Assembly: GCA_006503535.1 (NCBI GenBank)
Contig: QYRS01000001.1
Span: 3,410,001-3,474,000 of the forward strand
Direction of reading: 5' to 3'
Length of the DNA: 64,000 nucleotides
Origin: Arthrinium phaeospermum
Taxonomy: Eukaryota > Ascomycota > Sordariomycetes > Amphisphaeriales > Apiosporaceae
Both the position numbers and the translations under genes were made by a program. This document shows positions 11,710-22,385 of the stretch, one piece after another. The notes under the pieces were generated by a model, which made no database searches, was not told where the DNA came from, and worked only from the letters and a program-made list of their open reading frames with translations. Position 1 is the stretch's first letter, and every line of letters begins with the position of its first letter.

Positions 11710-12805
11710 AGGACAGACTACCAGAGCAGATCATCGTTTTGCACTGCATATGGCGATTTCACCCGGAGAACCCAAACACCGCAGTCTTTCTACAGCAGTA
11801 GTAGAGAGATTGGAGTTCACCCACAGTTCGTAGGGCATGTACATTAGTTAAGATAGCCGGCATTTGACGCAAGGCTCGCTGGTACATCAGGTATGCTTGA
11901 GCACCAGTGAACCAGGTTATTGCGTTCCTTTTACTTTGGAGCTTGAGGGCTAGAAAGACAAGAGCGGCAAAGATACTGCTTTGATACACATACGGTCGTG
12001 ACGCATATTTCTGTGATTTGCTGCATTTCACTGACTTCAGTATAATATGTTGAAATCCAATAGTAAATTATCGACCCGGGGATTGGAGTCTTCACTGGGT
12101 GCTTACATTATGATATTCGTTCTTTATAACACCCAGGACCCGAGTACTGACTGACATCTAGCCTGTATCCAACGAAGAACCTCTTGTGATGTTTGCCGAG
12201 CACGCTCAAGAGTGGCTGCCGCCGAATGTGCCATTTCTTACCCAGGGCAAGTTCAGTAAAAGCACAAACGTATTCAATTCCATGTGAACGACGGGTCAGA
12301 CTCATGTGGAAGGGAACTTATGTCTGCTTTGAATTGCTTGAAGGGTGGCATTGAATGCAACGCATTGAACGCACCATCACCACCCAACCATTTTTCACTA
12401 TAAAAGCCCAGCACCACACCACAACTCGGCGATCCTTTCCTTTTCTCCCTTTCTCTCTCGCACACATCAACAAAATCGCAAACTACAGGATTGCCTGTCA
12501 GCAATCTCGTAGCTGATTGCTTCCTGTATGAAAGTGGTAAGTGTCATAACCACTGTGACTGTGCAAACATTGTAATCTGGTTACATGCTATAATAGGCCT
12601 TCGCCACCCCTACTCTTCCATGCTCTCGCCCATCTGCCGAGCCTCAAAACCCTCTATCCACCTCTATCCACCTCTATATAGAGAGCATAACCAGAACTAA
12701 CCAGATTTCCATTATCAGGTCCCATTGGTGCTTGACCCTTCCTCATCGAACTGGGCCTTTTGCGACAGCCTAGTCATATCCTCCTCCGGCTTACCAACAG
12801 CCAAC
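11710..12805. promoter_or_regulatory. Intergenic/promoter of copy 3 with probable 5'UTR intron
   Basis: No coding sequence was recognised. The recurrent element is at 12371-12390, followed by TATAAAAG near 12399-12406, a plausible TATA box, and C/T-rich leader sequence. A probable 5' untranslated intron spans 12537-12718: donor GTAAGT, an ACTAAC branch site near 12697, and acceptor ATCAG. TATATAGAGAG lies near 12675 inside this intron. Confidence 0.4.
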
Positions 12806-14512
12806 ATGCCCGATCACACCCCACCATCACAATCCAAGCCGACGACACACATCATTATGCCGAACAATGACTCCCAAGTCCCAGAAGTGGACTTTCAAAC
12901 AACTAGGGAGCCCCATTGCGGCGCCTCCAGTAATTCCGGGACTACAGCACATCGATCCAAAGTCGCCCCTCTTCTGAGAATCCCCAGAGAGCTGCGCGAT
13001 GAGATCTACGGCTACTTCCTCGTTGCGGACATGGACTGGTTCAGTGAGCTTGAATTCTACGCTCAGGCGTGGTGGACCGACCACTCCATTGTCCAGATCA
13101 ACCAGCAAACCCGAGCCGAAGCCTGGGATTACTTAATCAAACGCAACCTATGGGTTCGCGTAACCCTTAACAAGGTTCCTCACCAGTACGGATCTTTTAC
13201 CTTCGCGGAGAAGCTCAAGTTCTATCCGGAGTTTAATAATTTTAACAACTATTCTGACGAATCCTTCTATTGGCGACTATATCAGCCATATTTTCCTCTT
13301 TGCGAAGGTGGACCTCCGAATAAGCCTTCAGGGGTCTCAGCCAGCGAGGCATCAGTAAGCCTGTGGCTGGGTGAGACTTACAACCAGAGTGGCAATGCTG
13401 CTGTCGACAAAACCAGCACTCAGATGAGCTTCATGTTCGCCTATGAGCCCCGAAGATGGAGCATCTTTATCCGAGAACTCCTTGATCATGTTTCAGAGTA
13501 CAAGAGCATGACCATCAAGCCGGGCCCTGTTACTGTGCCTGGCAGCACCAGATTCGCCAAGCTCATTGAGCCCATGAGCACCATGAGAGGGTTGGACGAC
13601 GTATCGTTTGTTGGGATCGGGGATTCCCCTACAATTCAGGCGTTGAGACGGGATATGAAGCTTCCGTTCGACTCGGAGCTAGAGGTGATCAAGAACCAGA
13701 AATACGTTCTGGGACAGGGCCGTGCTGCCGAGCTCGAAGGGCGCTACGCGGCTGCGATGCGCCACTATGAGTTTGGCCTTGACCATGAGCCGGAGTTGTT
13801 GTGGACGTCATGGAAAAGCATGATACTCACCGAGCTGAGAAGTCAACTTGTCGAGGGTGCACCGGCGTGGAACAGTTTATACCACATCAGAACAGAGATG
13901 TGCATTGGTTTCAGTCGCAGCACGCACAAATTCCTGACCGAAATCAGAAAGCTTGCACCAGAGGGCCCTCTTCACACGATCGATGGTATCGGTTTGTGGA
14001 TTGGAAAGAGTATCCACTGGATCCGCGAGGCTTTCGCCTTTGATGGGATGACCGACCTCCAGCGTCGTGAAGCACACGTTTACAGCGCTTTCGCCTTCCA
14101 GGCCGAGGCTGAATTCATGGGTAGCATTGCATGCGATCAGCGTTACTGGGCCCCCATATCGTATTACCCTTTTCAATACCATTGGCACAGTCCGGTGGAT
14201 TTCTTCGACGATGGTTGCGACTCTTACGAAGCTGCAGCAAAGAATTTGTTCTACGCCAAGGAGGTCGATCCCTCGTATGACATATTAGAGCACCTCGACG
14301 AAGACGATAAAGCGATATGCCGCAAAATCCAATCACCACCCCCCGAGGGCTTCGAGCTTGTGGAGCGAAAGATCCCACTTATGGATGACTGGAGAGGCGA
14401 CCCTGATATCTGGAGCCAGTGGTGCAAGAAAGGCTCCCCTAGGATGAAGAAACTGTTGAACAACGGCACATCGTGGATTCTGGCACCGAACCCGAGGACT
14501 GGGATGATTTAG
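12806..14512 (+). CDS. F-box-like/TPR-like protein, tandem family copy 3 (frameshift near the C-terminus)
   Basis: The open frame from the first ATG after the 5'UTR intron gives 568 aa. LLRIPRELRDEIYGYF is followed by INQQTRAEAWDYLIKRNLWV, FAYEPRRW, GRAAELEGRYAAAMRHYEFG, LQRREAHVYSAFAFQAEAEF, AAKNLFYAKEVDPSYDILE and IPLMDDWRGDPDIWSQW. After SPRMKKLL the family similarity leaves the frame, and the product ends in unrelated residues at 14512. The missing family end resumes one frame over as DWDDLAAQYIAVGVTW, which stays open to 14625. The switch lies at the TT of 14456-14457 and looks like loss of one base. Whether this is real or a sequencing error cannot be told from sequence alone. The frame is open 81 nt upstream but begins with TTG. 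Confidence 0.72.
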   Translation: MPDHTPPSQSKPTTHIIMPNNDSQVPEVDFQTTREPHCGASSNSGTTAHRSKVAPLLRIPRELRDEIYGYFLVADMDWFSELEFYAQAWWTDHSIVQINQQTRAEAWDYLIKRNLWVRVTLNKVPHQYGSFTFAEKLKFYPEFNNFNNYSDESFYWRLYQPYFPLCEGGPPNKPSGVSASEASVSLWLGETYNQSGNAAVDKTSTQMSFMFAYEPRRWSIFIRELLDHVSEYKSMTIKPGPVTVPGSTRFAKLIEPMSTMRGLDDVSFVGIGDSPTIQALRRDMKLPFDSELEVIKNQKYVLGQGRAAELEGRYAAAMRHYEFGLDHEPELLWTSWKSMILTELRSQLVEGAPAWNSLYHIRTEMCIGFSRSTHKFLTEIRKLAPEGPLHTIDGIGLWIGKSIHWIREAFAFDGMTDLQRREAHVYSAFAFQAEAEFMGSIACDQRYWAPISYYPFQYHWHSPVDFFDDGCDSYEAAAKNLFYAKEVDPSYDILEHLDEDDKAICRKIQSPPPEGFELVERKIPLMDDWRGDPDIWSQWCKKGSPRMKKLLNNGTSWILAPNPRTGMI

Positions 14513-15135
14513 CGGCCCAGTACATTGCCGTAGGAGTCACCTGGGAGAATCTGGATCCTGGTAGAACTTGCAAAGCCTACCACGCATTGAGAATGAGCAC
14601 CGACAACCCAGATTACCAGGACTGATACCGATAGCACCCGAATGTGTGGTTACCATTGCTTAGCAAAACAGAACCGCGGTGATTTGGCAATATGGCGAGC
14701 GAAACGACATTGTTCCATATTGCGAAGTGGATGAAGCACGCCTAGGTTCACAGTAGGTCGGCTATAGGCCGGCTTTGGTATTTGAGTCTCATTGACCCAT
14801 CTCGACCTTTCTATCCGGAATCCGTCTAGGTACCACTATAAGGCTAGGAATCCGCAAAAGGCGAAAGTCGGTTAGCAATCAGATCCGTTGATACACAACC
14901 AGAAACACATCTTACGAAGACAGTTGCCAGAGTGATTGATTTGACGGTGTACATGTTTTCTTCTTATACTGATCGTGTGAAGACTACTCATTGGTTCTGT
15001 ACTTATTAATCCCACAGGCATGAATGTTGTCTCGTCCAGCTCTAGGCTTTCAGTTCCGGCTGACACCCCCTATGCAACCAGTGGAACCTCCTAATACCAA
15101 GCCTCCTCAGATAGATACATTGTAGAGGGCGTTGC

Positions 15136-16190
15136 TCAAACATCCGCACCCGAACGTTCACGCTCGAGCTTGGCGTTGCGCTCCCGGTACATGCGAACAA
15201 CCTGACCCAAGACCTCCTTCTCGCGCTCGTGCTCCTCGCGCATCTCCCGCATGTCCCGCTCGTGGCGCTCCTGGAGGGCGCGGATGACGCCGCGCGCGTG
15301 CCGGGCGACGCTGTTGGTGGCATTGGCGACTCGGGCGTTCTCGTCGTCGCGGTCGTCGCTGTTGTCGTAGTGGGCCGTTTGCTTTCCAAGGGCGACCTCG
15401 CTAGGGCCGGCTCGGGCCTGGCCCTGGTCGGCGCGGTCGGCGGGAGGGGCCAGGAACATCTCGGAGGCGGACACGGAAGGCGGATTGGCGGGACTCGGGA
15501 GAGGTGTGCCGGTGGTGGAGCTAGGGAGGCCGTTGAAGTGGGGATTGGGAGTGGTTGGCACGAAAGTGGAAACAGACCAAGAGGGGTGACGGTTGATAGC
15601 GTTCGAGGCAGCTGGAGTGGCAGCACCGGATGTAGCGCCCGAGGTCGGGCCAGTCACAGAGCCAGAAGAGGATTCGGAGCTAGCTATGGAAATGGCACGA
15701 GAAGCATAGCTAGAGGATAAGCGAGCAGCTGTGCGGGTGGCAGGAAGATGCAGAGAACTGGGTCGACGATGAGCAGTAGCAGATTGGCTAGAGTTATTTG
15801 CAACACGGATAGAAGCCATGCCAGTGGTAGACAGAGAGGCACGTCCAGGATTGGAAACCGGAGGGAGCTGCGTACGGGCGCGAGTCGAGAGGCCGAAGGT
15901 GGAGCTGGAGCTGGCGGCGGAAGCGATTCGCGAGCTACGGCGGGCGGGGGTGGGACGTTCTGTTCAGGGGCCACCTGGTGGATGTCCCGAAGGTGGACGT
16001 GGAGGGCAAACTCGCGCTTGAAACCGAGACCGCGGCGGGTGCAATGTCGTTGGTAACAGATAAAGTTGGAGACGTTGGTGTCGTGCTCCTGGAGCTCGTG
16101 CCGTTCACGCCCGTCCCGGCGGTTGAACTCTTCGCCGCAGAAACGGCATTGGAGATCGTTGTCGGCCAGATCCCTGTATAAGCGAGACAT
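15136..16190 (-). CDS. C2H2 zinc-finger protein with C-terminal coiled coil
   Basis: Read on the minus strand, the N-terminal part has two zinc-finger-like units: LQCRFCGEEFNRRDGRERH and, after a short linker, FICYQRHC...ALHVHLRDIH. A Ser/Thr/Pro-rich middle follows (SSESSSGSVTGPTSG), then an Arg/Glu coiled coil (ERHERDMREMREEHEREKE) near the end. The finger part and the rest lie in different frames. A 107-nt intron, 15974-15868 (donor GTGGCC after DIHQ, acceptor CGCAG), joins them in frame; loss of one base in the Pro/Ala-rich stretch is the alternative. The ATG at 16190 lies between CTAAC and TTATACAG, which looks like a 3' splice site at 16174. An upstream exon ending at 16279 (donor GTACGT) joins it in frame, so the true start may be further up. 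Probably a nuclear DNA-binding protein; target unknown. Confidence 0.62.
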
Positions 16191-17106
16191 AGGTTAGAAA
16201 GGGTGAATGGTGCGAAGGTGACAGATAGCGTTGCGATCTGCGTATAGGCAGCATGTTATACGAGGTGGCGTTACGTACATAGCGTTGAGGATCGGACGGA
16301 ATCCAGCAGTTGGTCGGTGCCCGATTAGAAAGCTATACGATGTGGTGTTGTTTCGAGAGGGAGTACCACTAGAAGCTGGTGTGGGAGAGAAGAACTGGGG
16401 AAGCGAAGGGTCTGCCACTCGAAGAAGTTGGGAAGTCGAAGGTGGCCCGTCTGGACTCCCTCAGCATGGCTAAATATTGTTTCAAAACTACTCACATGGA
16501 ATTGCAGACCAGACGAACCTCTGCATTCACTCACAAGGCCCCTACGCTCTTACTGCGTGACTCACGATTCTGTATTCACATAGTCGGCGATATAGAGAAA
16601 GCCAGTACCTTTTCAGCTCGGCGATATATCATCTGAAGTCAGATAGCTCGTCGATAGTTGATACCGTATAAGGGACCGGCTCTCAGGTGGCAGACTCGGG
16701 TATTTACGACATTGAAGATAATATCATGTCTTCTCCTCAATCCAATCCAAATAGCCGGCAGAGATGACAAAAATGGGCGTGCATAGCTGCACTGGGGTCA
16801 ATCGATGTACTCGTCCGAGGTCACCAGTAGAATGACACATGACAGGTCATCTAGTTAAGTACCACTGGGTAAGGATGCTATGATAGCCATGCAAAGATTG
16901 GAGTTTCACTCCCGGTCACAATTGCTACTGTAATAAATCTTTAACATTTAGAAGATGACCCAAGATAGTAGCTTGAAGGACTGGACAAAACCCATGTCAA
17001 AGGCCCACCAGGTAGAGACATTTTGATTGTGCGTTCAATGCGAATCTGGAAACTTTTGCAGGACCCAATTCACTCACAACTGGCTCCCGCTCCTATCGAA
17101 CAAGAT
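16191..17106. other. Upstream region of the C2H2/coiled-coil gene, possible 5' exon
   Basis: A minus-strand open segment up to about 16418 reads PSLPQFFSPTPASSGTPSR and would end at a GTACGT donor at 16278. No ATG in its own frame was found upstream before a stop, so its coding status is unsettled. The rest, to the broken copy 4, shows only short frames. Confidence 0.35.
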
Positions 17107-18834
17107 TCATACCAAGAGGACCGCAATATCGTCGTCAGCCTTCCATTTGTAGCAGACCGACAATGCGTCAGATTGTGAGTAGCAAAGACGCATCACAGGG
17201 CCGAATAGGTTGATCTCTTCCTCCGAGTAGGACCAGGAAATTCCATACTCAATATATTCCGATCTCAAGTCCGGGGGAACGCCTTTATCGCCGTCGGGTC
17301 CCATGTCGTGCCGCCGACGGAACAACGCCATGAGAATGCTTTCGTTCCTCGGCCAGCCTTTCCACAAGTCTGGGTCACCTCTCCAGAGACCAACAAGAGG
17401 GATTTTCCGCTCTACCAGCTCGAACGCCTGGGGCCCAGGTCTTCCTTGAATAGCATCGAGGACCCGGAGGTCATCTTCGTCGAGACCAGCCAGTACGTCT
17501 TCCCAGCAATCGACCTGCCGAGCGTAGAAGAGACAGCGCGCCGCGTCTAGATGACAGTCGCCGTATTGCACGCGGCAAGGGCTCACCGAAGGGTCTTGCC
17601 GATCCAGCTGTCTCGAGTCGTCCCCGTCAAGCAAGGGACCGTGGCATTCCGCGTAGTGATAGAAGGCAAACGCGCGGTAGAGATGAGCTTCGCAGCGCTG
17701 GCGGTCCGTGACGCCAACAAACGCCAGAGCATAACTACACGACCCGATAATTTCCACAAGCAGACTCTTGGTGGCGGTTTCCACCAATGCCACTGGAGGC
17801 GCCCTGGTTCTCAACCCAGTGATGTGTTTGTGGGCGTTTCGGCTGTATGCGATAAAGAAGTCCGAGTTCATGTGGTTCAGGCTATTGTCTTCGGGCGAGC
17901 CGCGGGGGAACTGATCGGCTTTGTCCCATGTGGCCTCGATACCAAGGAGATAGTTGTTTATGGCGTCCGAGTATCGGCCCTCACGCTCAGCTGTGCGGCC
18001 CAAGCGTTGGTAGCTTTCCTTGACCGCCACCAAATCTTCAATCGTGTTCGACGTGTGGCAGATCAGCTCGGCGAGGAGTTGAAGTGCGTGTTCGCTTTTC
18101 GACCGCAACGCTTCGATAATCTCGGACAGAAGAAAGCGGCATGATCAGCTTTGAGACACGTTTGAAAATTGCACATTTCACTTCCACCGAAAGGCTCGCG
18201 TACTCCCTGTGAGATCTGGAAATCTCGACTAACAGACCATACGTGAAGGGGTGGTAGGCAAAGGTGATGTATGCTCTTCAACGGCGGCCGTATCCCCAGT
18301 CAGGCCGAGGTGGACGGCAACTGCGCGATCCAACCTGTCCCAGTACTGTATGGGGGCTCGATGGTGCAGCAAGCACGCTTTGGGGAGCCAATCGTAGTCG
18401 GGGATGGAGGGCATAGTCACGCGAATCCATACGTTGGATTGATGAGACGGTCCCAGGCTTCCTCGCGAAGTTGGCGATGATCTGGAGGACGGGGCAGGTG
18501 AGAGGGATGGCATCCTTGTTCCACTTGAAGTGCTGATCGACCGAGACAAAGTAATTGTATACAAGGTCGCGAAGCTCCCGTGGGAGTCGGAGCAGAGGAG
18601 GAACATAGTTCTGGTTGCTGGTCGCTGCGTCGTGGCCGGGGTAGGCTGCTGGGGAGCAGTTGGGACCTCCATTGTCGATCGCCTAAAAAGCCGCCTAAAA
18701 CACTGCCTAAAACGCCGCCTAAAACCCATGTGGTCGTCCTGGTTGGAAATCAAGCCTGAGAAGGAAGAAGTTGGCAAAAAAGGGCAGAGTTCAGAGAGAT
18801 AAACACGATTATTTTCGAGAGACGGAATTAGCAC
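17107..18834 (-). pseudogene. F-box-like/TPR-like family copy 4, inverted and broken
   Basis: Related to the three plus-strand copies but on the opposite strand. From 18108 to 17107 one frame is open and carries the family's C-terminal half: GRTAEREGRYSDAINNYLLG, RQRCEAHLYRAFAFYHYAE, CLFYARQVDCWEDVLAGLDEDD, IPLVGLWRGDPDLWKGW and EYIEYGISW. It has no ATG at its beginning. The N-terminal half is split over several frames: LPRELRDLVYNYFVSVDQHF, then REEAWDRLIN in a second, VWIRVTMPSIPDYDW in a third, and FAYHPFTYGLLVEI further on, with a short deletion before EALRSKSEH. Four or more breaks make a full-length product impossible as written. The N-terminal leader is unusually Arg-rich because of a 12-bp repeat. 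Confidence 0.75.
18681..18728. repeat. 12-bp tandem repeat, four copies
   Basis: GCCTAAAA recurs at 18681, 18693, 18705 and 18717 with a 12-nt period and small differences at the last positions of each unit. On the minus strand it codes for the Arg/Phe-rich run FRRRFRQCFRRLFRR in the leader of the broken copy 4. Confidence 0.8.
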
Positions 18835-20561
18835 TCATATCTGGGCTGGAGCATTTCATTCACCAAGGTTGCTCTGAAACCTGGTTACTTACCAATCCCG
18901 CAAACCTTGCTTGCCTGATAACAGCTAGAAATGGTAATACTAATACACAAATGTCACTTGTTCCATGCCATTAGTAGGCACAACTGGAAGAACCCTTACA
19001 CTGTCACCAACGTTGGACCAAGGCTCTCCGCAAGAATTTATATCCGAATCTTAAAGCCAATAATATTACGCCAAGGGCTCACGCATATAAAAAATTACTA
19101 TACGGACCACCATCATAAGGACACCGTATAGTGCATGAAGCCCACCATTCGCGATACGGACAGTCGTTTGTCATTGGAGATCCGTTATGAGGAAAGCAGT
19201 GGAATAGGAGTAGTGCGACCAAACCCCAAATGGGGTAAAGGCAGCGCACCGCGCTTTTGGACTTTAGACGTCGGATTAGGGTTTGGTGTATTCATCAGTC
19301 AGCATGTCCCGTGCTGAATAGACTTTTGCCTATCACAAGTCCCTGGTAGCCAGCATACTTTTATCGCGACAAGCTTTGACTAGCATGACCCTACAAGCCC
19401 TGAGAGAATAAACTGGCCAAGTCTCCTCAAGAACAAGCATGTTTAAAACAAACACAACGGCGATACGGATCGAATGACATCGGAAATTGGGGGAAGGATG
19501 GTATGGTATTAAGCTATTATCCAGACCGGTCTTTTCCGAGAATTATCTGCTGGGCCGCACGGACAACCAACAAGGTCTACAGAATACATTGCAGTAGTAT
19601 TAGTTTTCCCACTGTTGTTCCTGGAGTATTTGGTGGCCGGAGTGCAGGAGCTGACTCGTTGCGGAAGGCATCGGCCCTAGATAGCAATACCAAACCATCC
19701 TTTCCCCCATAACCTGAAGTCTTCTGTTGCCGATCGCCGTCGTGTTGTTTCTATGGTGATGAGAGTGGAATCCAGATTTCGCCAATTCGAATTCTCAGTG
19801 CTCGTTTCCTGTCGTCCTTGGTCGCCGGCTGACACCACTGCACGACGTTCGATTGGCCGCAGGCGTCCCGATGCGATTTCTCGATCGACTCGGGGAACGC
19901 TCGCCGTTATATCCGAGTTGGCTTAATCTAGATCTCATTCTCATCACCAGTGGCATAACCAAGATGGTCTATTCCTGCGGCCGCTGAGCACACTCCCCTG
20001 CCTGCTCCTGTTCAGAGTACCCAGAGCCACATGGCTTTTCCGCATAATAGCCACAATGGACAACCGGGTGGTCTCTACAGGCTGATTGACCAGGGAGCTA
20101 ACTTGATCTTGGGACATGGACTTAGCCGATAAAACAGCCCAGTCGACGCTGCTAACAGTCCAGAGATGCAAATGGGTCGCAATGGGCAGTAGGTGTAAAC
20201 AGCCAAATCTGGCCCTAGATGTGAGATATTTCCTGATTTGGTATTAGCAACGTTTCATGTGGACTCTGAGGCATCACCTACAACAGTGCACCTACAACAG
20301 TGACCTTGTTTCCGCGGACAATATGCTATGGCCAACTCCTCATGGCCTTTATCTTCGAATTTTGCCCTTTGTGTTATTAACAAGGAGAGAGTGATAAAAC
20401 AAAGCGATTGTACGTCAGGCACGACATATATATAATCAAAGGAATCTATCCATGATGGAAATGCCACGACCAAATCCACTTGGGCCCAACCTGACATCAT
20501 CACCCCACGAAAGCAATACGATACATCTACAGAGCTATTTGCCGATCATCGCGAGACAAAT
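18835..20561. other. 1.7-kb intergenic stretch, no gene recognised
   Basis: Only short frames without recognisable motifs. 18900-19130 is AT-rich. No terminal repeats or RNA gene recognised. Confidence 0.45.
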
Positions 20562-21845
20562 ATGGCTGACATGACCATGGATGACGTGGCTGCGGTTGAC
20601 GCGACCGAAAGGGGGACACTCGGCTACGAATTCGAGGTGTTCCCTACAGCCATCTTGCAGTGGACGGTGGACAACATCCGAGCCAAGTCCAGAGGTCCGG
20701 CTTCTCATCCAAATAACAGGCCAAGAATCGGCCGATGCACTGAAAGGTATGTACCCTGGTTGCTTAGTCGTCCCTGCTGGCTTCCCTTCAATAAGCACGT
20801 CCACATATGCCAACAGCTCGTGGACTACCTCAGGCAACAAGGCCTACAGGTCAATGATACGGACCAAGAAATGATGCCCCGGCTACCCCAGGACCCAGCA
20901 CTCCGCCAACAGCAGACCCTTATTCAGCCAACGCCACCAACGAGAGGTATCATCGCTGGTCCGTCACGGTCGACGAGACGGTCAACATGCGGGGTACCTT
21001 TGATCCCCAGCGGCTGCAACCCCGCGACACCTACCTCGAGTCGGAGATTAAAGGTTGTTCCGGCATAGAGGTGGTCTCGCCCGCGCTGACAGACACGCCC
21101 GAGAGCTACCAGCAGGTGGCCCGGGTCCTGAACCTGGTGAAGAACCTGTACTTCATGCACGTCAACGAGACCTGCGCCCTGCATGTCCATGTGGCCTTTG
21201 GCGCGCACACGATCACCATCGCCCCTCTGCGCAAGATCGCCTGCCTCTTGTTCGCGCTCGACCCCTTCCTCGCCACCCTCCACCCCCGACGCCCGGACCG
21301 ACGGCAACCCCAACTGCCCGAGCATCCGGAAGTTCAGCAATGTTGCCCGGGGCTGGAAGTTCAACGACGCGGTCAAGGACCTCAACAGGGTCCGCATGGG
21401 CGAGGAGGACGAGTACGACCCGATCTACTACCAGGAAAGCCACCGGGCAGGCGGCAACGTCGACTACGTGGCCCTCCCGGAGGCGCGGAGGAGGAGGCCT
21501 GCAAGAAGACCGAAGAAGTTGGTGGCTGTCGAGTGTGAAAGCCGCGCCAACTACAACTTCCGCGGCTTCCTCAATGGAACCCTGAATCCCACCATTGAGT
21601 TCCGCGAGCACGCCATGACCAGTGATGCCGCCCGCGTCATCGCGGGACGTTTCTGTGTCGCCCTTGTCCGCTACGCTGCGCTCGACATGTCGGACGATGA
21701 CCTGGATGAGATTATTATGCTTTGTAGTGATGCTGAGGAGGACGATGAGCCAGAGCCCGGCCGGTCCCCTTTCTGGGAGCTTCTGGACTTCATGGAGCTA
21801 AAGGATAATGGATATGAGCTAAGAGTGCCACGTCCTGATGCGTAG
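20562..21845 (+). CDS. Amidoligase-like protein (Amidoligase_2 type), frame interrupted
   Basis: Amidoligases of this superfamily are ATP-grasp-like/GCS-like ligases forming amide bonds; fungal members have unknown substrates. The recognisable core runs from NERYHRWSVTVDETVN through GCSGIEVVSPALTD, NLVKNLYFMHVNETCALHVH and RKIACLLFALDPFL. It then continues in another frame with NCPSIRKFSNV, FRGFLNGTLNPTIEFREHA and ARVIAGRFCVALVRYA. EVVSP, N-E-T-C-A-L-H-V-H and T-I-E-F-R-E-H are the superfamily's conserved spots. The N-terminal part (TLGYEFEVFP, then LVDYLRQQGLQVNDTD) is in a third frame. Junctions lie near 20870, at an AAA run, and near 21285, at a CCCCC run; a GTATGT donor near 20748 may mark an intron. 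The exact exon model is unresolved, so the span is approximate at its 5' end. Confidence 0.6.
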
Positions 21846-22024
21846 AAGTAGACTTACTTTCAACGGCTAGGCTGGGTTCAGGTAGTTCGTAGCACAAAAG
21901 AGTAAGATATACAATTTGTTGTATCAAGTGGTGGCCCACGCGTGGAAACGGTTATATTTCAGGTTCACAATTGATTACGATAGGAAAGGTAGTATCAGTA
22001 ATAGACGATTGATGAGCGCCAGCA
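21846..22024. other. Convergent 3' region, no gene
   Basis: Short AT-rich stretch between the 3' ends of the amidoligase-like gene and the duplicated tail of the C2H2 gene. Confidence 0.5.
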
Positions 22025-22385
22025 AGAGCCTAACTAACCGGAAAAAATGTAATAAACTGAATAGACAGAAACCATGAGAAACTATTTTGGGCATAATCAA
22101 ATATCACGTGAAAAGAAAACATCCGTACCTTCCCCGTCTAGCTCCCAGAATCCTTCGTGTCCTGCCCTTCTGACCCCCTTTGAAGCACCGCCGATATTGA
22201 TAGAGCCTAACTAACCGGAAAAAATGTAATAAACTGAATAGACAGAAACCATGAGAAACTATTTTGGGCATAATCAAATATCACGTGAAAAGAAAACATC
22301 CGTACCTTCCCCGTCTAGCTCCCAGAATATCCTCTTCGTGTCCTGCCCTTCTTGACCCCCTTTGAAGCACCGCCGATATTGATAG
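22025..22385. repeat. Tandem duplication of about 180 bp covering the C2H2 gene's 3' end
   Basis: Copy A at 22025-22203 and copy B at 22202-22385 are head-to-tail and nearly identical. Both start AGAGCCTAACTAACCGG and end GCCGATATTGATAG. Copy B contains the functional last codons and stop of the minus-strand C2H2 gene. Copy A differs by small deletions: CAGAATCC against CAGAATATCC, and CTTCTGACC against CTTCTTGACC. Both carry a palindromic TCACGTGA-type site. It is either a genuine local duplication or two unmerged ends in the assembly. Confidence 0.92.

Noticed and set aside
16325..16534. Minus-strand frame upstream of the C2H2/coiled-coil gene as a separate gene
   Set aside because: Short, no motif, and its frame does not join the better splice model ending at 16279.
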